DNA from: Fen-1254 sp963778945
GTDB lineage: Bacteria > Bacteroidota > Ignavibacteria > UBA10030
Assembly (NCBI GenBank): GCA_963778945.1
Contig: CAVZWL010000014.1
Coordinates: 1-64,000, forward strand
Direction of reading: 5' to 3'
DNA: 64,000 bases
The notes beneath the pieces are model-generated. The model worked only from the letters and a program-made list of their open reading frames with translations, did no database searches and had not been told where the DNA came from. Shown here one piece after another: positions 55,130 through 63,085 of this stretch (position 1 is the stretch's first letter; the number at the start of each line of letters is the position of its first letter). Both the position numbers and the translations under genes were made by a program.

Positions 55130-56152
55130 TTAAAATGCAGTAAAAATAGGATTGAGTGAAAATGAGACTATAAAAATAGCGAAAGCAGCAAACCCAATAA
55201 GCATTCTTTTCGTTCCGATCGGAGCATCATCGGCTACCGGCGGATGATCGAGTTTGACGATGAATAAAGCAATCAGCGCCCAAACCATCCAGGCAGACCA
55301 GCTGTACTCTGCAAATGGAATAATTTGTCCGAATTCATGTTTTTTTATCAATGCAAGAATGGAACGAAGCAGCGTATCGAGCACAGAAGGAAAGCCGACC
55401 GCAAGAAGAAAAAAACAGCATATCCGGGAAATAATGCGGTGCATCCTTCCGAACATCGCATACATGATATGCCCCCCGTCGAATTGTCCTATCGGAATCA
55501 AATTCATGGCGGTTATAAATAATCCGAACCAGCCGACACAGAGAAACGGATAATGATAGATCTCCGACATAGGAGGGACAAATTGTGAAGCAGGATGCGT
55601 CAGGAGAGAACGGAAAAAAGAAAAAAGAAGCGTTGAGCCGAAGCTCAGCGACATTCCGTGTGCATGGGAAGATGCGTTTAATGTAAAGTCGTAATCAGGA
55701 TGGATACTGAGAATAAAATCCGGTCCGGGCAGCGTAAGAAAACCAAGACAAAGGACCAAACAGGAGGCGATAAATCCTGCGATCGGCCCGGCCGCACCGA
55801 TATCGAACATCGCTTTTTTATTCGGAACTATAGACTTGGTTCGAATGACAGCCCCGAATGTGCCGAAATTCAGAAAAAGCTGAAAGAGAGCCGGAAGAGG
55901 CGGGAAGGGAAGATAGTAAGGCAAAGTTGCTTCAACTTTGTGATAACGAGCGGCAAAAAAATGACCAAACTCATGGCAGGAAAGAATAAAGAGTATAGCG
56001 AGCGGCATACGGAATTCCGGCACTGAAATTCGAAAGTTCGAACGGATCTCTGTTCAGCCAAAACACTCCTGCAATTGCAGTGCTGAAAAACGTAAACAGA
56101 AAAAGAAATAAATGGAGCGGCCAATTGAGCCAGAACCTGATTTTTGTTTCAT
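55130..56152 (-). CDS. Site-2 protease, M50 family (two frameshifts)
   Basis: About 340 residues of an intramembrane zinc metalloprotease. Start is probably ATG 56152 (MKQK, where one A is missing from an A5 run at about 56136). The N-terminal helix is WPLHLFLFLFTFFSTAIAG, and a second frame change lies near 56030. Then LAILFILSCHEFGHFFAARY with HExxH, FDIGAAGPIAGFIASCLVLC, and MNLIPIGQFDGGHIMYAMFG with the NPDG-like zinc Asp (PIGQFDGGH). It cleaves membrane proteins within the bilayer, often anti-sigma factors; whether it acts on the ECF system at 29.3 kb is unknown. Confidence 0.88.
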
Positions 56153-56629
56153 CTGGAAGTTCGAATTATGAGTTGAATATTAGTCCTCATTTTCAACATC
56201 TTTTTGTAAGTTTTTCTTCTGACTTCTATCTTCTGACTTCTTCATTCTGGTGTTTAATATACTGAGTAATTTGCAAGATATCTAATGAAGAGGTTATTTA
56301 GTTCGGAGTTCGTGGTTCTTAGTTCGGAGTTCTTAGTTCGTGATTAAGACATAACTACGCACGACGCATTATGCACTACGTGGCATTAAGAACTACGCAC
56401 AAAGAACTACGCACTACGAACTTCCTTACCGTTTACAGTTCACATCTTACAGCCTGCTTCCTAATTTGAATTACGCTATCGCGTAATAACATTATCAGGC
56501 CTCCGGCTAGTTCACAGTTTGGCAATTCGAGATTCGCGATTGGCGATTCGCAATTTACCTTTACCGTTTGCCGTTCACTTTTGGCAATCCACTTGTTAAT
56601 CGAAAGAACAATCGGTATATTATTGCGTT
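56153..56629. repeat. Repeat field upstream of the PASTA gene
   Basis: 56290-56345 RGTTCKT heptamers (GGAGTTC variants), 56350-56425 reverse-sense AACTACGCACGACGCA and ACYAAGAAC, the CGCTATCGCG element at 56462-56512, and TTGCGAA-type units in both senses (GGCAATTCGAGATTCGCGAT) at 56518-56560. The first about 130 bases are unique sequence upstream of the protease. No gene. Confidence 0.8.
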
Positions 56630-57388
56630 ATGGGACAAAAAACGAAACGTTTTCTTCGAATTGCCGGGATATCAGCAGCAATTATATATGTTTTTCTGCT
56701 TCTTCTCGACCATGTTATAATGCCGCATTATGTCCAGCAGGGCAAGACGACAATAGTTCCTGGCGTTATCGGGAAGACTATCGAAGAGGCAAAAGCGGAT
56801 CTGAAAGCCAGAGGGCTGGAACCGAAGGAGACGGAACGTAAACAGGATCGGCATTATCCGGAAGGGACAGTTATTCTTCAAAATCCGGCAGAAGGGTCGG
56901 AAGTAAAATTCGGACGAGGAATTTATCTGACAGTGAGCGGAGGAGAGCAAATGCTGTCCGTTCCAAGCTTGCGCGGAAAATCAGTTCGCGATGCGACATT
57001 CGATTTAGAGCGATACAATTTAAAACTCGGTACGGTTCAATACGAAACGTCTGATGAATTTTTTGAAAATACGATTATTCGGCAGGAACCTGCCGCAGCA
57101 TCAAAAGTGAGTTCCAATACAGCCGTCAATATCGTGGTTAGCCAGGGCCGAAGCGCCGACAAATCGGCCGTTCCATCCGTTACTTTAAAAACATATACGG
57201 AAGCGGAAAAAATTTTAACGCAAGCAGGATTCAAGGTCGGTGTGGTGACTTATCAAATAAGCCTCGATTTGCTTCCGAACACGATTATTGAACAATATCC
57301 TCATACCGGAGAATTGGCAGCCAAAGGACAGACGATTGATCTGATTGTCGCTCAGAAATCGGAAAAAATTCCGCTCAAAGAAAATTGA
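56630..57388 (+). CDS. Membrane-anchored protein with three PASTA domains
   Basis: A 252-residue protein. A membrane helix at about 12-33 (IAGISAAIIYVFLLLLDHVI) precedes three PASTA repeats of about 65 residues: TIVPGVIGKTIEEAKADLKA, LSVPSLRGKSVRDATFDLER and SAVPSVTLKTYTEAEKILTQ, each followed by an NTIIRQEPAA-like or GTVILQNPAEGS-like strand. PASTA domains bind peptidoglycan or muropeptides. No kinase domain is attached, unlike Gram-positive PASTA kinases. It is one base from the rpe start (TGA then ATG), so the two are co-transcribed. Confidence 0.92.
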   Translation: MGQKTKRFLRIAGISAAIIYVFLLLLDHVIMPHYVQQGKTTIVPGVIGKTIEEAKADLKARGLEPKETERKQDRHYPEGTVILQNPAEGSEVKFGRGIYLTVSGGEQMLSVPSLRGKSVRDATFDLERYNLKLGTVQYETSDEFFENTIIRQEPAAASKVSSNTAVNIVVSQGRSADKSAVPSVTLKTYTEAEKILTQAGFKVGVVTYQISLDLLPNTIIEQYPHTGELAAKGQTIDLIVAQKSEKIPLKEN

Positions 57389-57389
57389 C

Positions 57390-58093
57390 ATGAAAGTTCT
57401 CGTAGCACCATCTCTTCTGGCATCCGATTTTTCCCGGTTGTCCGACCAAATAAAAAAAGTGGAAGAAGCAGGGGCGGATTGGCTTCATCTGGATATTATG
57501 GATGGGCATTTTGTTCCCGCCATTACGTTCGGTCAACCGGTTATCCGGTCGATTCGACAAGTGCACACAGCTTCCTCTTGATACGCATTTGATGATCGAA
57601 CATCCGGAATTGTATATAAAATCCTTTCGTGATGCAGGATCCGACAGGATTACGGTTCATCAGGAATCCAGCCGCGATCTCAGCAAATTGATAGGGCAAA
57701 TCAAAGAATCCGGAGCAAAGGCAGGCGTTGCACTAAAGCCTGGCGACGCCCGTAGCCGTTTTAAGCGATATTATCAACGAAGTCGACCTTGTTCTGATTA
57801 TGTCCGTCAATCCGGGATTCGGAGGACAAGCGTTCATTCGGTCCAGTATTGAAAAAATCCAGGAATGCAGGGCATTGGTCAAAACAACCGGAAAAGAAAT
57901 AGATATTCAAGTAGACGGGGGCATCAATGGAGAAACGGCGCCGCTGGTTCGCAATGCAGGAGCAAACGTCCTCGTAGCGGGCACTTCCATTTTTCATTCC
58001 GACGATTATCCAAAAGCCATCCGGATTTTGCGCGGTTCAGAAAGACATCTCCGGTTTCCAAAAGTTTTTGAAGTGAGATCCTTTTTTGATTGA
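57390..58093 (+). CDS. rpe: Ribulose-phosphate 3-epimerase (two frameshifts)
   Basis: About 234 residues. Interconverts ribulose 5-phosphate and xylulose 5-phosphate. LVAPSLLASDFSRLSDQIKK, DWLHLDIMDGHFVPAITFG (metal-binding His and Asp), then a frame change near 57560 to TQLPLDTHLMIEHPELYIKS, another near 57741 to VLIMSVNPGFGGQAFIRSSI, and VDGGINGETAPLVRNAGANV with LVAGTSIFHSDD. All (beta-alpha)8 landmarks are present in order, so the gene is almost surely intact in the organism and the breaks are sequence errors. Confidence 0.92.
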
Positions 58094-58170
58094 TTGTTAC
58101 CATAAAAACCAATATTATTTAGGAAACGGAGATATTATACTTCAAAAAGTAAAGCAGCTAGGATGAACGT

Positions 58171-58659
58171 ATGAACTTAGATATTATTGATTACCAGGTT
58201 CTCGACGCTCTGCAAACCGATGGAAGAATGAAGCGAAGCGATCTTGCGGAAAAAGTAAATCTTTCATTGCCCGCCTTGAGCGAACGGCTGCGAAAACTCG
58301 AAACAGAGGGATATATTCTCGGTTATGCCGCAAAATTGAACCATCGTGTTTTCGGCAAAGATATTACGGCATTTGTCGTTGTTACTATCGATTCATCAAA
58401 ACATTTTCCGTCGTTTGTCGAACATGCGGAAAAAAACGAAGAAATACTCGAATGCCATGCCGTGACAGGCGAGGGGACTCATGTCGTGAAGGTAAGAACA
58501 GATAATACCGCAAGCCTGGAAAGATTACTGGCAAAAATCCAATCATGGCAGGGAGTGGTTCATACACGGACAAGCATCGTGCTCTCGTCTCAAAAAGAAA
58601 CATTTCGGATCAAAATGCCGATTAAGACGAACAGTCCCGTTCCCGAAAAATTATCTTAA
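58171..58659 (+). CDS. Lrp/AsnC-family transcriptional regulator
   Basis: A 162-residue regulator. N-terminal winged helix: LDIIDYQVLDALQTDGRMKR and SDLAEKVNLSLPALSERLRK with LETEGYILGYAAKLN; C-terminal RAM effector domain AFVVVTIDSSKHF, ECHAVTGEGTHVVKVRTDN and TSIVLSSQKET. Binds DNA as dimers and senses amino acids. It lies alone between rpe and an enoyl-CoA hydratase gene and overlaps a small convergent ORF by a few bases. Target genes cannot be read from sequence. Confidence 0.93.
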   Translation: MNLDIIDYQVLDALQTDGRMKRSDLAEKVNLSLPALSERLRKLETEGYILGYAAKLNHRVFGKDITAFVVVTIDSSKHFPSFVEHAEKNEEILECHAVTGEGTHVVKVRTDNTASLERLLAKIQSWQGVVHTRTSIVLSSQKETFRIKMPIKTNSPVPEKLS

Positions 58660-58793
58660 TCTTTTTTCGGATTTCTTTTAACATGTTTGTTCCCTAATTT
58701 GATCGAAGCTGTTGATCTGTACACCGTGCTGGCGGGAATCCTCATAATATCTTCGGGCGTAAAGCGCATAAACTTGGCGCATTCGGTTGTCAT
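58656..58793 (-). CDS. Small unknown protein, 45 residues
   Basis: An open frame from ATG 58793 to a TAA at 58656-58658: MTTECAKFMRFTPEDIMRIP and ASTVYRSTASIKLGNKHVKR, ending NPKKD. The composition and codon choice look protein-like and it fills the gap between convergent Lrp and the enoyl-CoA hydratase gene. The frame stays open for about 18 codons upstream (including RLCINDQCV), so the true start may be earlier. I do not recognise the family. It could be chance, but the balanced composition argues mildly for a gene. Confidence 0.35.
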   Translation of the reverse strand: MTTECAKFMRFTPEDIMRIPASTVYRSTASIKLGNKHVKRNPKKD

Positions 58794-58852
58794 CACACAC
58801 TGATCATTGATGCAGAGCCGGGAAATGTTTTTCCCGCGCTTAGAAAGAAGTT

Positions 58853-59635
58853 ATGCAGTTCAATTTGATACAATATTCGGTACAGCAGCACATTGCAACG
58901 CTGATTCTGAACCCATCTGAAGAACCAAATCCGCTCTCTTCCTCGCTCATTGCCGAACTCGGACAAGCTTTTGCAGCGACTCAAAAAGACAGCACCGTCA
59001 AAGTGGTTCTCTTCGACGCAAAGGGAGAAGTCATCGCTTCCGGTCTGGAACCTTCCTACATCAAAGCTGTTTCAAAATTAGATTTCGAGCAAAATGTCAT
59101 GGAATCGATGGATGTGATGAAACTGCTTCAGATTATGTACACGCTCAGGAAGCCGATTATCATGCTCGTCGACGGAAAAGCATCTTCCTTCGGCTGCGGA
59201 CTTGTTTCAGCATGCGACATCATTATCGCGGCACAGGAGACTGCATTTTTTGGATGCCCTGAAGTGAAATACGGACTTCTTCCCGGTGCATTCCTCTACT
59301 TCCTGGCAAAACGCATCGGAGAAGCAAAAGCGAGGGAGCTTGCCATTCAGGGACAACTCATTTCAGCAGAACAAGCCGCATCAATAGGACTTGTTACTAT
59401 GGCTATTCCCTCGATAAACCTCAAGAAAACCGGGAGCGCCATGGCGCTGCAATTGGCTTTAGAGAATAGCGGCTCATCTATGGGATTGGTCAAAGAGTTG
59501 CTTTCCCGAATCCATGGCATGTCGGTCAACGACGCCACAGAATACATATCAAATCTCAATGCTCTGGCACGCATGACACAAGACTCTCAAGAGGGAATGA
59601 AGGCCATACTCAATAATGAAAATGTAAGGTGGTAA
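58853..59635 (+). CDS. Enoyl-CoA hydratase/isomerase family protein
   Basis: A 260-residue crotonase-fold enzyme, acting on CoA thioesters. QHIATLILNPSEEPNPLSSS, VKVVLFDAKGEVIASGLEPS, KPIIMLVDGKASSFGCGLVS (oxyanion-hole region with SSFGCG), ACDIIIAAQETAFFGCPEVK and YGLLPGAFLYFLAKRIGEAK. In hydratases the catalytic pair sits near GGG and E; here GCG replaces GGG, and PEVKYGLLPGA keeps the Glu. The exact reaction is uncertain. It is one base from apt, so they likely share a transcript though the pathways differ. Confidence 0.88.
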   Translation: MQFNLIQYSVQQHIATLILNPSEEPNPLSSSLIAELGQAFAATQKDSTVKVVLFDAKGEVIASGLEPSYIKAVSKLDFEQNVMESMDVMKLLQIMYTLRKPIIMLVDGKASSFGCGLVSACDIIIAAQETAFFGCPEVKYGLLPGAFLYFLAKRIGEAKARELAIQGQLISAEQAASIGLVTMAIPSINLKKTGSAMALQLALENSGSSMGLVKELLSRIHGMSVNDATEYISNLNALARMTQDSQEGMKAILNNENVRW

Positions 59636-59636
59636 C

Positions 59637-60161
59637 ATGTCGATTTTCTCCGAAGCAATCAGAACTGTGCCGAATTTTCCAAAGCCTGGAATTAACTTTA
59701 AAGACATTACGACATTACTTAAAGACCCAAAGCTATTGAGCGCGACTATTGAAGAATTTTATAGGATTCATAAAGATTTGCATCCCGATAAAGTCGCCTG
59801 TATAGAATCGAGGGGATTTATTCTAGGATCTCCTCTGGCGATAAAATTAGGAGCCGGATTTGTTCCCATCAGAAAAAAGGGAAAATTGCCTGCAGAAACA
59901 GTGAGCGAAGATTATGCGCTTGAGTACGGCACTGATTCTATAGAAATGCACAAGGATGCCATTCTTCCCAGGGAAAAAGTTCTGCTTCATGACGATCTAC
60001 TGGCCACAGGAGGAACTATGCAAGCCGCCGTAAGACTCGTGCAAAAACTCGGCGGCAATGTAGTCGGAATTTCTTTTCTCATCGAGCTGGAATTTCTCGA
60101 AGGGCGGAAACGGCTCGCACCCTTTGACGTTCAGTCTCTCGTAAAATACGGCTCTGAGTGA
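59637..60161 (+). CDS. apt: Adenine phosphoribosyltransferase
   Basis: A 174-residue type I phosphoribosyltransferase that salvages adenine to AMP. RTVPNFPKPGINFKDITTLL (1-30 region), VACIESRGFILGSPLAIKLG, IRKKGKLPAETVSEDYALEY (flexible loop), and the PRPP motif VLLHDDLLATGGTMQAAVRL. The length is normal, the frame is intact. It follows the enoyl-CoA hydratase stop by one base. Confidence 0.95.
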   Translation: MSIFSEAIRTVPNFPKPGINFKDITTLLKDPKLLSATIEEFYRIHKDLHPDKVACIESRGFILGSPLAIKLGAGFVPIRKKGKLPAETVSEDYALEYGTDSIEMHKDAILPREKVLLHDDLLATGGTMQAAVRLVQKLGGNVVGISFLIELEFLEGRKRLAPFDVQSLVKYGSE

Positions 60162-60499
60162 CATATTTAACATGAAGAACATCCTCCTTATATCCGACGC
60201 AGCAACGAATTAAATGCTTTTAAAAATAATAAATCCAAGGTTAAAGAGTGTCGATTTTTAATACTCTGCATTCCATCTTTTAGTGATTCCTTTTTTATTA
60301 AATTGAATCCTTGAAGAACACGCAGCAGATGCGCTTGAGAACGATTTTATTTTAATGTTTCCGCTGCTCAGTCGTCTCTTCCCCCAACTCTGTCAAACAA
60401 ACCGAATACCAGAGAAAAAACTGTGCAATAACCGTCAGTTCAAGTTGCATAAGAGCGGCCGCATTCCTAACCTATAAATCTTGTAGACTCCGTTTTTAC
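60162..60499. other. Gap without a convincing gene
   Basis: About 340 AT-rich bases between apt and the 250-bp mobile element. A 37-codon reverse frame (LMQLELTVIAQFFLWYSVCL, stop at 60352-60354) runs toward the element but has no clear start and no known relative. No heptamer repeats. Confidence 0.5.
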
Positions 60500-60749
60500 G
60501 TAACTACTTAGCGTTTAATCTAAAGATTAAAATCCCCCTGCAAAAAGGTGCAATAAGTATCATGCTTCCGCATGATACATTTTTACGTTTCCAACTCCCT
60601 TTGCAAAGGCGCCAGTCGGAGACATAAAAATGTCAACCTGCAGAGCAGGTTTCAACTGAGATGAAGAATCACATCTATGTGATACTCTCTTCAGGGGGAT
60701 TTAAAACTGCGCAAAAAGACATGTATTTCAAAATACGCTGTATAGTTAC
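60500..60749. mobile_element. 250-bp MITE-like element with IS66-type ends and multiple internal hairpins
   Basis: Exact 8-bp direct repeats GTTTTTAC flank the element (60492-60499 and 60750-60757). Its ends GTAACTACTTAGCGT and ACGCTGTATAGTTAC match the IS66 ends at 1641 and 3216 in 13 and 14 of 15 positions. Just inside is a second inverted pair AATCCCCCTG (60531-60540) and CAGGGGGATT (60692-60701). Four perfect hairpins lie between: GTATCATGC-TTCC-GCATGATAC (60557-60578), GACAT-AAAA-ATGTC (60621-60634), AACCTGC-AGA-GCAGGTT (60635-60651) and ATCACA-TCTA-TGTGAT (60668-60683). No ORF. The interior reads as a structured RNA or hairpin cassette. Confidence 0.88.
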
Positions 60750-60930
60750 GTTTTTACTTAAGTAATTCACAAAGTAAATATGACCAATAGATTGAAAATC
60801 AATTAAAAAGCCGCTGTGATCGGTGGATTTACTTCAGAAAGTTTGTTCTTCGAAGTAAAAAAAAGGATTGCATACAACTTACAATCTTCCTATTTTTGAT
60901 AAAAGGTCCCAAGTTCATTTAGAAGAAACG

Positions 60931-61641
60931 ATGATTACTTGTCCGCTTTGCAATGTAACGAATGATGAATTTGCAACAGTCTGTACGCATTGCCATGGCT
61001 TTTTGCAAAATCGCATTCCCCATCTTGATTTATTTGATACCGCGTGGGGAATCTTGGAAAATCCACAAAAGACTTTCCGGGCGATTACTCTTGCACAGCA
61101 TAAAAGCTACGCTTATACGCTTTTCGCTTTTTTCGGCATCGGACTTTTCTTTGCCTTGATCTATTTTTTAAGGCTAGGGGACCGCTTCGATTCTTTGCTT
61201 CAGCTTATCATACTCAGCATCCTTTGCGGGACTGCATTAGGATGCTGCCTGGCGCCGATATTTTCGCTTCTCCATTATCAAATGATAAAAATCGCACGCG
61301 GACAGGGACACTTCAAAGAATCTCTTGCCGTTTCAGCCTATTCGCTCGTTCCGATCCTTCTCTCGATTATATTCATTCTTCCCATAGAAATTTCAGCTTT
61401 CGGAATGTATTTTTTTACCTCTAACCCGCCGCCGGCGGCAATAAATCCGGGACTATACTTTATTCTCATTGGAATCAACATATCCTGTATTTTGTGGACA
61501 GTTGTTTTATTCGTTCTTGGAACAAAGATATCATTTTGCCTGTCTCCCGCTCGCGCCGTTTGGGGATCTTTGGCGAGCCTTCTTATTGCGGTCTGTTTCT
61601 TCAGATGGGGAGTGTATCTCGTGCTGAATAGTTTTTTTTAG
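60931..61641 (+). CDS. Yip1-like membrane protein with N-terminal zinc ribbon
   Basis: About 236 residues from ATG 60931 (MITCPLCNVTNDEFATVCTH). An N-terminal zinc ribbon CPLC...CTHC is followed by FDTAWGILENPQKTFRAITL, the Yip1-domain start, then five hydrophobic segments: TLFAFFGIGLFFALIYFL, LLQLIILSILCGTALGCCLA, SLVPILLSIIFILPIEI, LYFILIGINISCILWTVVLF and LASLLIAVCFFRWGVYLVL. Role unknown; such proteins are common in this group of bacteria. Followed 3 bases later by the zinc protease gene. Confidence 0.8.
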   Translation: MITCPLCNVTNDEFATVCTHCHGFLQNRIPHLDLFDTAWGILENPQKTFRAITLAQHKSYAYTLFAFFGIGLFFALIYFLRLGDRFDSLLQLIILSILCGTALGCCLAPIFSLLHYQMIKIARGQGHFKESLAVSAYSLVPILLSIIFILPIEISAFGMYFFTSNPPPAAINPGLYFILIGINISCILWTVVLFVLGTKISFCLSPARAVWGSLASLLIAVCFFRWGVYLVLNSFF

Positions 61642-61644
61642 AGA

Positions 61645-62047
61645 ATGATAATGATCCCATTAGACAGGTTCGAAGAGATGGTGCAAAATATTTTCGAGAA
61701 ATTGCCGAAAGTATTTGGAGAAAAGGTAGATAATGTTCATATTGTAGTAGAAGACTCTCCGTCTTCAGATACTATCAAAAAAGTTCGAGCAGGAAAAAGC
61801 TCGTTGCTTGGTCTTTATCAAGGTATACCGCTTACGCATCGAGGATCCTGGTATGGAATGTATCCGACAATTCCGGATACAATAACTCTGTATAAGCATA
61901 ATATTGAAGCTGTTTGTACGACGGAGAATGAGCATGCTGTACGACCGAATTGAAGAAGTTTTGCTGCATGAACTCGGTCATTATTTTGGTATGTCGGAAA
62001 CTCAAGTACAAAACGCGATGAAGCATTATCAATCATCCACCAACTAA
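61645..62047 (+). CDS. Small metallopeptidase-like protein (zincin fold, one frameshift)
   Basis: About 134 residues. PLDRFEEMVQNIFEKLPKVF and VDNVHIVVEDSPSSDT at the N-terminus, LLGLYQGIPLTHRGSWYGMY in the middle, PDTITLYKHNIEAVC; the frame breaks near 61935-61945 and resumes YDRIEEVLLHELGHYFGMSE with the zinc motif HELGH. This is the predicted Zn-dependent protease family with MMP-like domain (metallopeptidase family). Function unknown, cytoplasmic. Almost certainly intact in the organism. Confidence 0.87.
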
Positions 62048-62060
62048 AGAAAGATCAATT

Positions 62061-62357
62061 ATGTCCAAAGTCATTTTACAAATTTCATATGAAATCGATG
62101 CAAGCAAGCGCGAAGAATATCTGGCGCTCGCACATGAGTTAAAAGGGCATTTTCTTCTGGAACAGAAGAAAGATTATGCCATCTACGAATTAAAAGGCAA
62201 GAAAAATTTCTTTGTCGAAGAATTTGTCTGCAAGTCGATGGAAGAGTATGAGGCATTAGAAGACGGTACGACTGAAGACGGCGAAGCTCTGGTCAACAGG
62301 CTGGAGGCTCTTCTGAAAGACGGCAAAGCAAAGTATGCAACTCTCATCGAAATTTAA
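62061..62357 (+). CDS. Small conserved-looking protein, possibly ferredoxin-like alpha/beta fold
   Basis: A 98-residue protein: KVILQISYEIDASKREEYLA, LAHELKGHFLLEQKKDYAIY, ELKGKKNFFVEEFVCKSMEE, YEALEDGTTEDGEALVNRLE, ALLKDGKAKYATLIEI. The beta-alpha-beta-beta-alpha pattern resembles dimeric antibiotic-biosynthesis-monooxygenase-like proteins, but no catalytic residue is evident. It follows the metallopeptidase by 13 bases and is closed by a hairpin at 62365. No specific function can be given. Confidence 0.75.
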   Translation: MSKVILQISYEIDASKREEYLALAHELKGHFLLEQKKDYAIYELKGKKNFFVEEFVCKSMEEYEALEDGTTEDGEALVNRLEALLKDGKAKYATLIEI

Positions 62358-62364
62358 TAGTACA

Positions 62365-62394
62365 ACGGGCAGCCCGGGAATGGCAGCTGCCCGT
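62365..62394. terminator. Hairpin between convergent genes
   Basis: ACGGGCAGC (62365-62373) pairs perfectly with GCTGCCCGT (62386-62394) across a 12-base loop. No long T run follows, so it may be a weak or bidirectional terminator. It lies between the stop of the 98-residue gene and the stop of a small reverse-strand ORF. Confidence 0.55.
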
Positions 62395-62398
62395 ATGT

Positions 62399-62570
62399 TC
62401 AACCGGTATATATCATTTTCTTTCGGAATTTTTCTGCCTGCCGTCGATTCGTTTTGATTTTTTCCCATCCGCTCATTCCTTGCATGAGTTCATCGAGTTG
62501 TCGAACGGTTTCCGTATTGCCTGTCCGTTCGGTACTCTCGAATTCCGGAATTTCTCAAATAGTATAGCAT
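62399..62570 (-). CDS. Small unknown protein, about 57 residues (possible frameshift)
   Basis: Reverse-strand coding-like sequence ending at a TGA at 62399-62401: ESTERTGNTETVRQLDELMQ, GMSGWEKIKTNRRQAEKFRK, KMIYTG. The helical, charged pattern looks real. An ATG at 62570 (MLYYLRN) lies in another frame and a one-base shift near 62545 would join the two as MLYYL-EIPEFESTERTG. The bidirectional hairpin at 62365 after its stop supports a convergent gene. Family unknown; it may be a chance ORF. Confidence 0.35.
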
Positions 62571-62630
62571 AAAAACCCTTTTTTTTGTACCTTTGAGAGA
62601 ACATATCCTAAATTTATTCGGTGAGAGACA

Positions 62631-63080
62631 ATGACATTAACGGAACGTATTCATCAAGATTTAAAAGCCGCTATGAAAGCGGGAGACCCGGTGTTGCTCA
62701 ATACCATCAGGTCCATTCGTGCACAGATTATTGAACTTTCAAAAAGAGGCACAGGAACTGAAATCACACCGGATGACGAAACGAGCATTCTGCTTGGAGC
62801 TGCAAAGAAACGCAAAGAAGCGATAGAAATGTACGAAAAAGGGAAGCGCCAGGACCTTGCCGACCAGGAGAAGCGGGAACTTGAAATTATCAACGGATAT
62901 TTGCCAAAACCGCTGACCAAAGAGGAAGCCGAGAGGATTATTCAGAAAATCATCGCCGATTCCGGCGCTGCGTCCTCGAAAGATTTCGGCAAGGTCATGC
63001 CTCTTGCTATGAAGGAACTGAAAGGAAAGCTTGACGGTAAATTCATACAGGAAATCGTCAGACAGAAATTGGAAAGCTAA
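62631..63080 (+). CDS. GatB/YqeY-domain protein
   Basis: A 149-residue protein of the YqeY family, whose fold matches the tRNA-binding tail of GatB. LTERIHQDLKAAMKAGDPVL, NTIRSIRAQIIELSKRGTGT, LGAAKKRKEAIEMYEKGKRQ, DLADQEKRELEIINGYLPKP, and GAASSKDFGKVMPLAMKELK, KGKLDGKFIQEIVRQKLES. The start has no close upstream Shine-Dalgarno (GAGAGACA). It is followed 5 bases later by the CvpA gene. Confidence 0.95.
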   Translation: MTLTERIHQDLKAAMKAGDPVLLNTIRSIRAQIIELSKRGTGTEITPDDETSILLGAAKKRKEAIEMYEKGKRQDLADQEKRELEIINGYLPKPLTKEEAERIIQKIIADSGAASSKDFGKVMPLAMKELKGKLDGKFIQEIVRQKLES

Positions 63081-63085
63081 GAATT

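Noticed and set aside
60500..60749. Integron attC site or tRNA-like structure in the hairpin element
   Set aside because: No attC core sites or cloverleaf are visible, and the 8-bp duplication with IS66-type ends explains the borders.
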